Origin: Strigamia acuminata
Lineage: Eukaryota > Arthropoda > Chilopoda > Geophilomorpha > Linotaeniidae
NCBI GenBank assembly: GCA_949358305.1
Contig: OX442317.1
Coordinates: 13,274,186 to 13,334,185 of the forward strand
Length of the DNA: 60,000 nt
Reading direction: 5' to 3'
Positions 28,489-40,200 of the stretch are shown here, in pieces. Position numbers and translations under genes: made by a program. The notes beneath the pieces are model-generated. The model was not told the DNA's origin. It saw only the letters and a list, made by a program, of their open reading frames with translations, and ran no database searches. Position 1 is the first letter of the stretch. Every line of letters begins with the position of its first letter.

Positions 28489-30964
28489 TTGCAAGACAGC
28501 GTGGAAGAATTGTTGTGCTGAGATTTTGTCAATAAATATTACTAATTGCTTTGATTTGTTTAATTTTCCTTTAGTGTTTTATTTTTCATAATTAACTGAT
28601 ATTTTTCACTTTGCAGGAATTTTGACTTATTAAAATGTTTTTCACTGATTTTTATTGTCACTTTTCGATTTAATGTAGTGTTAATACCTTGCTATTATTT
28701 TATTCGTGTCCTTTTGAGTGCATTTTTGAACCTTTCTATTAATTTTCCCTGATTTTGTGTTTATTGCGTGCAGTTCTAATGTTTTCTTCGTTTTCTGGCA
28801 TACATTTGCGATGCTCGATACGTCATTTTTCGGTTCCTAGCGGACTTTTGCTTCCGTCTTCTAACCTTTCGTTTTGTGCTTTAGAATTCATTTGGATTTC
28901 TTTTTACTTTTGTTTCTGACTATTTCGAGTATGATCTTTCTTTCTGGATGCATTAGAACTGCCCAAATTGCTTCGATCGGTTGTTTCGAACGTTCGTTGT
29001 CGGCTGCCGTAAAAGCGTAGCCGAGAATGTTCGGTTCGATCAACAATTTCGTATTTATTAAACTTGTGTGTATTCATTCAGTATTTTGTGATGAGAATTA
29101 ATAATTATTCTTGTATTTTAATAGATACTTTATTCGTTATTTAAATTAAGTGCTTTTTATTCCAATTTCGAATTGTTTTGACGCTTTTGCAATGTTCGCC
29201 GGACGCCATGTTTGATCCAATACCTTTGTTATGTTCGCCGGTCACCATGTTTGTCCCAAGCGACGATTTCACATTGTAACCGTTATTTTTGTATTTTATA
29301 TTCTTATAATCTGCATTTACTATTTCATTTCGAAGTGTTTTCACCTGTATTCTTTGCTATTTTTGCATTTTTATTCCGTTCGGAATTCAAATGTTTTGAT
29401 TGCATCATTTTTGCTTGACGCTGATTGGCTGTCTCGATCGTCTGCTTGACGATCATTGTTTTCGCTCCGTTTGCACTGTTTTACTTTTTTGATCTTATTG
29501 TTGTGATTGGATGTATTGTTCCTGGTATTCTTGTGATCATTTTGGTATATCACAATCTTTATTTCGTGCAGTTTTTATGTAACTACAACTTTGCTGTGAT
29601 TTCGTTTCCTCCGTTGCTATGACAACGGAGTTTCTTGTGTATCTGTATTTCGCCGCTATCGGCTTGGCGCGTGCCGTAATTGGGTACTGCGCATGTGCGG
29701 TTCCTCAGGAGCCAATGTAATCAGTGTATTTTGTTCAGTTCTCAACCAACTTTTTAATAAACAAGTTGTTTTTTGTTAACTCCCGTGTTTTCTATTTTCA
29801 ACCTTAGTTTTCAATGTGTTGTGAGTAGTTAAGCCTTTCCCTGGATTAGTCATTGATTCAGCACTCCATTGGATATTAATCAACGGTGTTCCCATCAATG
29901 CTCCATGCATTCAACAATAGTTTTCAGTGCGGGTTTGTGTTCTCAGCGCGGTTTTCGTACGAATTTAACAATACGATCACTTGAGTTTTTAGAGGCGGGA
30001 AATTCAAATAGCCCCAACCCCATTCCTAGCTGTTTGGTGTTGACAGACCGCAACATCGAATACGTTCTTTTGGTGCACGTGACCAGGATTCCGTCTGAAA
30101 TCAGTAAGTTTTTCCGGTTCGTTTTGGATACGTTTCTTCGCGTGTTTGTTGCGACGGGAGAACAATACGTTCGTGATTCGTCGTCTGCTACGAGTGTCGC
30201 CGTTCAACGTGACAACAGTCACGACTGGGACAGCTCTTGCGTCGAGTGCGAACTTTTGTGTGTCATCAGCGGGATTCTACGGTCGCCATCTTGGTTTTGG
30301 ATAACACAACGCGCTGTGCTGAGAAGTCGATTCGCCCCTGGATTTATTGCTTTTCTTGTGTTTTATCATTCAGTGCATTTATTTTGGAGGTTTTGTTTGC
30401 ATGAGGGTATTGTTTTGGGTATTCTTTTTGGTGTTATTGCTGTTTCATATGCTAATCTTAAGGGAAATTTAGTAAAAGTGAATTTTATTGCAAATTGTTT
30501 TAGTGTTTTCTTTAATTTTATGCATGCATCTCCATATAACTGGCTTAACCAGGGGAGATTTAGATTTTTTGAAGCTAGTTACTGGTCAGTCTCTCATTGC
30601 AAGGGCTGTCAGTTATTAACGCTAATTTTTGATAGTGGTTTTCGTGCAAAATTCGTTCCAAACGAATCGCCGAAAATATTTCAAACTTGTGTAGGACTTT
30701 TTGAGTCACGTTTTTCATACGTGATCAAGGTCGCTCGTTTGTTTTAGCATCCTAGATTGTTAAAACACTCGATATTCTTGTGCATTTTCAATTGATTTTT
30801 TGTCATTTGGGCAATTAAACGTTGAAAAATTCTGTGTATTTTTTGGGGGATAAAATAACCAATTTTATTCTTTTAAAAATTGAAAGCGAAGTGTTTTTTG
30901 TCAAACGAGATTTTATCTTCCTTTTCGCAATTTGCAGCCGTGAATTTGTGAGAGGAGAGAAAAC
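28489..30964 (+). other. T-rich unique region between satellite and BEL gag; possible 5' LTR/leader
   Basis: No protein is recognisable here. The T-rich sequence lies directly upstream of the BEL/Pao gag gene on the same strand, so it may hold that element's 5' LTR and leader. An AATAAA at about 29756, followed by a GT/T-rich stretch and preceded by TCAGTT-type initiator motifs, is LTR-like. I could not find a second LTR copy or a convincing primer-binding site. A 39-bp-offset duplication of ATGTTCGCCGG lies at 29192 and 29231. An imperfect hairpin with CGGCT/AGCCG arms lies near 29000-29025. The longest open frame (29869-30747) starts without ATG and is rich in Phe and Val, as expected by chance from T-rich DNA. 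A splice-acceptor-like TTTGCAG occurs just before the gag ATG. Confidence 0.4.
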
Positions 30965-32959
30965 ATGGCAGATCCTTCCGAGCAAAACATGATCACTCCA
31001 GAACAACTCGAGATTCTGGAGACAAAATGGGAAGCGCTACTCACTTCACTCTCCGCTTTGCTGACTGTATCGGAGCAGACCAGCGACCCGGGAGAGTTGG
31101 AGGCGCTGCTATCTACAGCAAATATTCGAGAGACACGTGCTGTCAATGAACTCAATGATCTTCAAATACATTCTGAGCATGGATTTTATCTTGAAGCCAT
31201 TGAAAAACTCGAAGCAGTTCAAACAAGAGTGGATCTTCTTCGCGGACGTTGGGAAGTATCGAAACGGTCCCTTCCTACACTGGGAGGACGACTAAATATG
31301 TCAACTGCATCTGGCGGTCATACGACAATGAATGCTTCTTTCCGAAAAATCCAGAAGTTGCCAAAATTGGAGTCTGTGAAGTTTGATGGGGACATTTTGA
31401 AGTACAAGACCTTCAAAAGTAACTTTGAAACTTCAGTACATAAGGACCCAGACTTGAGCGACGTGGAGAAGCTTCAATATCTACAGACAATGTGTGTTGG
31501 TGAAGCAGCCACTTTGATTTCCACTTTTCCCCTGATCGAGGAATCATACCATTTGGCTCGTGAAGAGTTGGAGAGGAACTACGGGGATGAGGACGCACAG
31601 CAAACTGCCCTCATCAGATCAATTAGAGAAATGAAAATTGTTACGAGTGTCTATCCGACTAAAGCGTTAAGAACAAATTTAACCAAAATTTCTTCCACCG
31701 TCAGACTCCTCGAGCAGTTGAAAATACCCATACAAACTTCAGGTGCTTTTCTCATGCCGGATATTATTAGCAAATTTCCAACTCAGATGGCATTGCGTTT
31801 TTATCAAGTGCATGGAATTCAAAACAAAAACATTATGACACTACTTGACTTTTTCTTGAAAGAAGTAGCTATGGCGGAAAGAACTGACAATTCTTCTCAT
31901 TCTGAAAAAGTGAAGAAGGAGAAAACTGAAGTCGAAAAAGGCAAGCAAAAGGGTTCCATGACCACGTGTGCTGCGACTCAAGATTCTAAGCCGCAATCAA
32001 ATGCTAAAGTGAAGTCCGGAGAGTCCAAACAAGACAACAAATCTTCCAACTCGAAGACCATCAAGTGTATTTTTTGTGAAGAAGACCATTTGAATGGTTC
32101 ATGCAAAAAGGAATTCGAAGTTAATGCGAAGATTGAAATCATCAAAAAGAATAGACTTTGCTTCAATTGTTTTAGAACTGGCCATCGCGTCGGAGACTGT
32201 AAAGTGAAGTTTTCCTGCAAACATTGTGGCGGAAGACATCACTCCACCATTTGCAAAAAATCGGATGTGAAGAATTCATCAAGCGTTGTCGAGAAGCCCA
32301 AGGAGTCACAAGTGACAACACACGTCTCGTGCGCGATCTCCGCGACTCTTCAATTAATGATATTTACTGCGAACCTCAAAACCAAAAATGGAGGATCCCA
32401 CAACATCAGAGGAATGATAGATCCAGGCAGTCACCGATCCTTCATAACAACTGAGTTAGTAGAAAGAATCAAGTTGAAAAAGTGCGGCAGCATTTCGGCC
32501 ACGACACAACGCTTTAATGATTCTACTCCTGCTTCAACGGATTATGACGTTTTTAACGTTACTTTGAAAAGCAGAAATGACACGCAAGAAATCAAAATGA
32601 CAATGTTATCGGTCGAAAATCTACCAAAAGTGCAAGGAATTTTAAACTCCACTGTAATAGAGAAGGTGAAAGGATTAAATCTTGAGTTGGCTGAAGAATT
32701 GCCTGCCAAAACATCCCAAATTGACATTTTATTAGGAGTGGATGTTTGGTGGAAAATTCTCAAAGACGGCAAGAGGAAAATCAACGAGGATTTGGGCCTT
32801 ATAAACACTTTATTTGGCTGGGTTCTCACCGGTGCAGCTGGAAACATCGATTTATTTGATGATGAAGCCGACTTAACCACGTGTTGCAACACTTGCAACG
32901 TTGATATTGTTATGTGGGATTTAGGCCCACTTGAGGCTACCCACACAACTGGGATTTGA
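30965..32959 (+). pseudogene. BEL/Pao retrotransposon gag-protease fragment, truncated before reverse transcriptase
   Basis: A 664-residue frame begins at an ATG. The N-terminal half has the helical gag region of Pao-type elements: a KLPKL motif near residues 131-135, then a KFDGD motif and the conserved block through about residue 300. A basic, Lys/Ser-rich linker follows. Three Cys/His clusters come next, at about residues 368-380, 399-412 and 418-430; the middle one is a CX2CX4HX4C zinc knuckle. An aspartic-protease-like domain follows (about 480-600) with DPG at 486-488, where the family normally has DSG or DTG. The protein ends soon after the typical NTLFGWVLTG motif (about residues 616-626). 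BEL elements normally continue into reverse transcriptase, RNase H and integrase; none follow. The frame stops at 32957-32959 and the next DNA is unrelated AT-rich sequence. The copy is dead as an autonomous element. Family assignment is firm; the break point is inferred. Confidence 0.88.
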
Positions 32960-34459
32960 TAGGAAATAAAGAGTCATTTTAATTAGGTTTAAATTCAATC
33001 TAGTTTTTATTTAACCAGACAGCAAAGCTGTTTGATTATTCTTTCAAATGGATGAGTTTACTCTGTTTACATTGGCACAATTCTTAAACTCAAATAATGA
33101 ACTACATAAATTATATAAATTATATAAACTCTAATTATAAATCATAAGTGACACTCTGAATTGAGATGCAATCTGAAACTATTAAATAGTGATTAAATTA
33201 ATAACAATTTCTGCAGCCAGCCAAGAACAGGCTGACATTGGATAGGAGGGATTTGAGTTCACTCTCAAGTGAGAGCCAAAAGAGAACTGTCAAACTTGGG
33301 CGGATTCACTTCACAGGAAAGCTCCTGTTACCCCCTTTAACTAATTGATAAGTCCAGTGACGAGGCAATGATGTAATCGATTGCCAACGCCATCTATGGA
33401 CGAAATTTAGCAACTTTTATCCGAATTATAGCCGAATTACGCGATACGGGTCGTCCGTTGATCGGGACGGCCTGTACGCGTAGCAACTCCCTTTTTTGCG
33501 TAATTTTGGTCTCTAAAATTAAATTTCGGATGAAGACAATTCTTTTTTTACCAAATATTAGATCTCAATTCATAGTGTCAAATAAAACAATTTACATCTC
33601 TTTTTACTCCCTTTTAGATTAATGTACATACAAAAGAAAAATCTTAATCTGTTTCAAATACAATATTTCTCATATTGGTCATATTACTTCATAAATTATA
33701 CAATCATAATTTCCAACTTAACTTACTATTCAAGAAAAACTTACAAAACTTAAATTCAAAACTCAAATAAGAATGAAAATTAAACACTAATTAAACAATT
33801 CAAATTGGTTCGAATTATAATTAACCAAATTATTTCATCCATTTTTACAATAAACCTTCAGAAATAAAATACAACATTTAAATTTCACAATAAATTCTCA
33901 TAAAATAATTTAACTCTTTTCAAAAAATAAATTTGTTTTTGGTTTTCATTATTTTCTTTAAAAATTTGAATTCTCTTCTAAAACATCAACTCTCTAAATC
34001 CTAGAACATTTACAAAATTTTTGTGTTTGAAAATTTATTTACAATTCACATAATCAGTTTTATTCAAATTACGATAAACTTCACTAAATTCGCATTAATT
34101 ACTTCGCCTCGCGACCTCGGATTTTCGTGTCATCAAGTTCAACATTATTAAAAATTTTAAACTTACTAAAACCAATTTTTATCTGCTAATACTATGTAAA
34201 ATAACATTTCTAACATATTTTCCTATTCATTAGAATTAATCCAAAGTCTAAGAAAATTATCAGCACGAATGAACGAAGATCGCGATTTGTTTCGTTTTGC
34301 AAAGTTCGGTATTTTATACACTTTTAACCTAATATTTCAACTCAAAATCATACTAAAACACTTAAAATATGTTCACAAACCTCAAAAAACACAATTCAAT
34401 TCACGACACAACAAATAAATATCAAAATTTAAGCTTTGGTTCACGCAAAAAGCTCGCAT
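32960..34459. other. AT-rich non-coding region, probably 3' flank of the gypsy fragment
   Basis: No open frame of note is present. The region lies downstream of the minus-strand gypsy pol stop codon and may contain its 3' untranslated region and LTR. A possible polypurine tract, AAAGGGGG on the minus strand at 33331-33338, is followed by TAACAGG. The segment 32958-33330 could then be an LTR with TA at both ends and an AATAAA near its 3' end at about 33006. No second LTR copy exists in the window to prove this. The rest, about 33500-34450, is A/T-rich with homopolymer runs and shows nothing recognisable. Confidence 0.35.
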
Positions 34460-36745
34460 TCACCTCGGCGAAAATGTGGAGTAGCAATGGCGGTAGGATT
34501 TTCTCGCCTTCGGTCTGAGCTTGCGCGAACGATAGTCGTCGCTTTGTGTATCCGCGCCATCTAGTGGCGGGTTTTTAAGTTGTTTTTCAGTGTTTTCAAG
34601 TTCTGTTTGCGGTTCAAATAATGATTTGAGAGAAATTTGGTCACTATCATCGATATAACGTTCTTTTGCTTTGATTTGCTTTGTTTTTGTTGGTTTATCC
34701 AGAATTTCAACTGCAATTTCTCCTTTTTTACTGATTTTTTTCACTTTTTCAGCAAATTTCACTTTCTTTTCTGGCATCTCTTTCAAAGCTTCGTCTATGT
34801 CTTCTTCAATTCTTGCTTTATACGGTTTCAACCTTTCTACGTTAACAATATCACTTTTCTTTCGTGTGGAATTAATAATTTCATAGTCATTTGGAGCTGT
34901 TCGTCGCACAATCTCGTAAGGGCCGGAAAATTGAGATAAAAGCTTCTCTGACAGGCCAACTTTCCTATTTATGGTCTTCAAATAGACTAATTCGCCTGGT
35001 TCGAATTCTTTGTTGACTCTATCTTTGTCGAATCTTTTCTTACTTTTCTCAGACTGCTTTTGAAGTCGTTCATTTGCAATCTTCCTAGCCTGTTGCATGA
35101 ATTTTGATGTGCGTAACGTGAACTCTTTTTGGGGCAAATTTAGGTTAACATCTATTGTCAAATCCACATCATATCCTCGAAGAAGATAGTGCGGTGTGTA
35201 ACCTGTTGTTTCATGAACTCCCGTGTTGTAGGAAAACAGGACAAATGGCAGGAACTCATCCCAATCGGTGTGATCATCATTAACATAACTTTGCAACATT
35301 TTTGCGAATGTCGCATTAAATCTTTCTGTTAATCCATTGGTCCTTGGGTGGTATCCTGACGTTGTTTTATGCAAACTTTTGAATAAATTAGATACTTCTT
35401 CAATCATTTGGTTCCTGTATTCCGTTCCACGGTCGCTTAAAATTTCTCTTGGGCTGCCTTCCTTAAGAATCACTTCATAAACCAAAGTCTTTGCTGCTTC
35501 TAGAGCTGTTCCTACTGGTGCAGCTCTTGCAATCACAGATCTTGACAAATAATCAGTCACAACGAAAACGTGTTTATTTCCTAGTTTTGACAATGGGAAA
35601 GGTCCAAGTGTGTCCATTCCAATCCGCTCGAATGGTTTTGAGACGGTTGACCACGGTTGCATTAGTCCTTTAGCTGGAGTTGTCATCGATTTTGCTTTTG
35701 CGCAGTTTTGGCAGGACAAGACGTATTTTCTAACGTCGGTGTAAATTCTTGTCCAAAAGAATCTTGTTCTTATTCGTTTCCATGTTTTTGCCAAACCTAA
35801 GTGAGCTCCTAGTAATCCGTCGTGCATTTCATGCAATACATCCTTCTGGAGTTGTTTCGGAACTACTAGCAATAATCCTTCTGTATTTAGGGAACTTGAA
35901 GAGTTTTTCTTCCTAAATAACGTTTTCTCGTGGAGCACGTACTGCTTAAGCGGTCGTCTCCTCTTCTTTGGAAGTTGCTCTAGGTTTTCAACTGCTGTAA
36001 TTAGGTCCAGTAGTTTGGGATCCATCCTCTGTTGTGCAGGGAGGTCCAAATTTTCCAAGAAAAGCGAAGGTAATTTTTCTATTTCTTCTTCACTCATCTG
36101 GTCTGGTATCCTACTTAGTGCATCGGCGTCTGTGTGCTTTTTGCCGCTTTTATACACTATATCGAAATCAAAGTCTACTAATTGCAATGCCCACCTGGCT
36201 AAGCGTCCATTGGGGTTTCGGACTGACTTCAGCCATTGGAGGGGTTGGTGGTCGGTTATTATTTGGAATTTCTGTCCGTACAAGTAAGGTCTGAATTTCT
36301 GTACTGCAAACATTATAGCGAGACACTCTCTTTCAGTGGCGGTGTAGTTTTGTTCCGCTGTGCTCATCAGTTTGCTTGCATACGCTACAACTCGCTCCTG
36401 GTTGTTGATCTTTTGCTTCAGAATGGCTCCCATTCCATACGCACTTGCGTCGGTTGATACTATGAATGGCTGTGCAAAGTCTGGATGCGCCAACACCGGT
36501 ACTGTTATTAATGCATTTCGGAGTGTGATGAACGCTGTATCGTGGGGTGGTCCCCAGTCAAACTTCTCGTCCTTTTTAGTGAGATTCACCAGAGGTTTAG
36601 AAATGTCTGCAAATCCCTTGATGAATTTTCGGTAATAAGAGCAGAGTCCTAAAAAACCACGTAGTTGTTTAACGTTCACAGGAAGTGGAAACTTCGCGAC
36701 TGCTTCCAGGTTCCTGGGATCTGGTGAAACTCCATCAGCATCAAC
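34460..36745 (-). pseudogene. Ty3/gypsy pol 3' fragment (RT C-terminus, RNase H, integrase)
   Basis: An uninterrupted frame of about 760 codons encodes the C-terminal part of a gypsy Pol. It starts inside the reverse transcriptase with the ADGVSPDP motif, which in this family lies just after the fingers/palm; the YxDD catalytic centre is missing. Next come an RNase H with STDAS, ATERECLA and ITDHQPL motifs, an HHCC zinc domain (final pair CQNC), and an integrase core with D430, D490 and E526. The D-to-E spacing is 35 residues, as expected for DD35E (numbering from the upstream ATG at 36901). A basic tail follows, including a motif (PFEPGELV-like, 'EFEPGELVYL') common in gypsy integrases. The upstream boundary falls exactly at the copia LTR, so the frame reads 52 further codons into LTR sequence up to 36901. 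The pol portion has no stops, so loss is recent or the join is artificial. Confidence 0.93.
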
Positions 36746-37222
36746 TAAAGCGATTTCCTGGCCAAAACATCGGTTAGAAAGGAGTTGACGAGTGTCTAAA
36801 CAGGTGCGCGACCCCGACATGCGTGCGCCATGTTTAATATCACATAAAAGTGTACACGCTTCGAGGCTAACAACTGCACTCGGAAAAATAGGATAAATCA
36901 TTGTTGGATTTCAATGATTTGTCCTTTACATTATAAAATAAAAGCAATGACATTCATAATCGATAACTAAGCAATAATAACAATACAGGACTCGCTCTTT
37001 TGAGCAGACGATGTTATCAGCGCATGCTGCTAAATGGAAACGTTCAACCGCGGTACAGAACCAGCATTAATAAAAATCGAGATCGATTGAACGCGACATC
37101 GAGACATTAAATAGCAGCACCTTCATTACACATATCCGGAAAGTGTGTAATGTAAATATTCACAAACTATACAATATGGCGACAAACAACCAAACACACA
37201 ATATTTCCACCACAACTCAATA
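36746..37222 (-). repeat. 3' LTR of copia element
   Basis: This 477-bp LTR matches 43290-43766 throughout except for two substitutions, one near 36947 and one near 37121. On the minus strand it begins TATTGAG and ends GCTTTA, so it has TA...TA rather than the usual TG...CA ends. These limits are the extent of identity between the two copies. The 3' end abuts the gypsy pol fragment. An ATG inside it (36899-36901) opens 52 codons that read straight into gypsy pol. Confidence 0.93.
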
Positions 37223-37234
37223 TATCCCCCTTTG
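37223..37234 (-). other. Polypurine tract of copia element
   Basis: On the minus strand the sequence AAACAAAGGGGGATA leads directly into the 3' LTR start. The position and purine content fit the plus-strand DNA synthesis primer of copia elements. Confidence 0.75.
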
Positions 37235-37239
37235 TTTGG

Positions 37240-40200
37240 TTATTTGCGCCTTACAAATAAATGCTCACACAAGGTGTTAAGTCTGGGCTTGGGTAACCAT
37301 TTGGTCATCACATCGGCGACATTCAGGGCCCCTGGAATATGCTTAATAGCAAACGTTCCGCGCTCAAACCAGTCCCTGAGGAAATGAAGCTTTACGTCGA
37401 TATGTTTATTCGCCCTATTCTCTATTCGGTTTTTGGCGTATTGTATCGCGGGCATACTGTCCGCGTACACGCATGGGGTGTTCCGATTGATGCTGAACAT
37501 GATGTCGGCATCGTAAAGCCTCTCTAGCCATATAATCTCCTTTACGCCATCGACCACGGCCAGAAATTCACTCTCCATGATCGATAACGCAGTCATTGAC
37601 TGCTTATGGCAGTTCCACATGATCGGAACGCCACCCAAATAGACTATGTGACCCCCGAAGCTTCTCCTTTTGTCTGCATCGAGGGCAAACGACGCGTCGG
37701 TATACACAGTTAGATTATCATTTCGGCAATTGGAAAGATTAATCATATAATCCGACGTATTTGCCAGATATCGCAAAATTTGCAATAACATACTAATGTG
37801 ACGCGTCGAATGTTTCTCATTGTATTGTGAGAGGACAATGACCGAGAACAGGATGTCTGGCCTTGTCCTGCTCGCCAAGAACAAGAGACTTCCCACTAAG
37901 TTGCGATAGGGGAAAGTGGAATCAACCCGCTCCTTTTCCGTCACGCCCTGAATAATCGTTCCTGGCGTCCCAGGTACTCTAATCCGAAGGCATGAGTCGA
38001 CCCCATACAACTTACAAAGTTTTTCTATGTATGCCCTTTGATGGATCCTAATTTGGCCCCCAGACCTATCAAAGGCTATGCCTAACAAGAGGGTCACGGG
38101 ACCCAAATCAACCGTGTCAAAGGATTCCCTAATCCATCGAACAACGCATTCCTCGACGTAGTCATCCTTGGAGAAGAGAACTATGTCGTCCACGTAAAAG
38201 ATAAGAATTGCGTCGTTGTCTAACGCATAAACACAGTTAAGACCCAACAAGGGCACAAATCCCAGTTGGAGTAGACGGTCGTGGAGGGCTTGGTACCACA
38301 TCCGTCCACTCTGATGTAATCCATATAATGACTTCAACAGCATCCAACACTTATGTTGGTTTTCGGCTGTTCTGTAGCCCTTGGGAATCTCCATGAATTG
38401 GACCTTATCAAGGTCCCCGTACAAGTACGCGGCCTTGATGTCAAGGTGGACATCTCTCCAACCTTTCAGTATCACCAAGGTACAGAAAAACACTATAACG
38501 AGGACGAAATTGACTACGGGGGAAAATACCTCCGTAAAGTCAATGCCCGGCCTCTGCTTGAAGCCTTGTGCTACCAAGCGAGCCCGGTAGCGCGCGACTG
38601 CACCCGACTGGTCCCTTTTCATTTTATAAATCCATTTTGATCCCAAAAGCAACTCTCCTTCGGGCTTATCAATTTCTTTATAGACAGTTCGATCGTCGAA
38701 GATATCTGTCTCTTCTTTCATCGCCTTTTCCCAGTCCCGTTTGTTGGTGTGCCTCATTGCCTCCTCGTAGGTATCAGGCTCTACGGCACAGAAACCGGCA
38801 AAAGGGAGTTCGGGTTCTTCACCCTCTAAGGTTTTGAAGTCAAAAAGATCTGGGTCGTAGTGGTAACCCTCTGCGTCGCACCATCGCGCAACGTCAGTCC
38901 GACTTCTAAGTTTGTCTTCATTGGGCGAGAAATAAACCACATCAATTTTCCCAGCCGTTGCCCCGGCTTTCCGGACAGACTGGACCCGTCTCCACTTAGT
39001 CATATCCAGCGGCAGCGACAAAGGATCTTTGACCTTCTTTCCCTTTTTGCCCGAACCACGACGAGCTTGTATCGTAGGAGGAAGATCAACCTCCTCATCG
39101 TCGTCAGGATAAACATTGAAGTAATTCTCGCCATCGCCGTTATCCCCCTTCGCCCCACCAATTTCTTCAACTGGATTATCCCCAGCACCAGCATCCCCAA
39201 CCAAGTCACCTTCAACAGTTTCTATCGCAGGCTGTTGTATCGCTTGTTTTACAAGCGGCCTCAATTCAGGTCTGAAAACAGGCTTTGGGGTTGTGGGTAA
39301 AGGAGGCTTCTCCTTCGGAACCGGGGGTTCAACAGGGGGCGGAATAGGAGGTGGTAGTGCCTCTTGCACTTCCTCAACAATTTCAGGGATAGGGGCAACG
39401 GAATCATCATCATCTCCCTCGGTGTCCGAGGAAGAATCCCCAAAATGTTTGAATTGGCCACCCTGCGGTTGCTTGATGGGTTGTTGTAGCCGTTTGCCAA
39501 TCTCATACCAATATGAGTCTTCGAAAATTCGGACATGTTTGGACGCAAAAACTTGATTCCGTACAGGATCCCAAACCCTGTAGCCCCTAGTTGATATTGC
39601 GTATCCAATGAGTGCTCCCGCCCAAGCCCTTCCTTCCAGTTTGCCCTTTCTGACCTGGGACGGGATATGTACAAATGTCTTCGACCCAATACACCTGATG
39701 TGTCGCAAAGACAATTTCTTGCCGAAAAACACGGTATAGGGCACTTTTCCTCCAAGCCCTTCATGGGGGAATCGGTTCTTTAAGTAAACTATGGTCGTCG
39801 CTAATTCAGCCCAAAGGGGATAGGGGAAATCATTTTCCAACATTAAAGCTCTGACGCCACCGACAATGGTACGGTTTGCACGTTCTGCAACAGAATTCAT
39901 TTCCGGGCTATATGTATTCGTACGAATACATTTCAAACCAATTTTGGATGCATAATCATCCCAATTCCGCGAAATAAATTCTCCTCCATTATCAGTTTTA
40001 ATGCATTTCACTTTCCGTGATGTCGTTCTTTCGACTTCCGTCAACCAACGTTTAAAATGGCCCAAAACTTCCCCTTTGGTTTTCATCGTTATGATCCACA
40101 TATAACGTGAATAATCATCAACCAATATAAAGTAAAAATTAGCCCCACCCAAGGAAGTAGCTTGTGATGCCCCCCAAACATCCATGTGCACTAAATCTAA

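Noticed and set aside
29869-30747. 292-codon open frame as a gene
   Set aside because: It starts with TTG, is Phe/Val-rich as chance frames in T-rich DNA are, and shows no motif I recognise.
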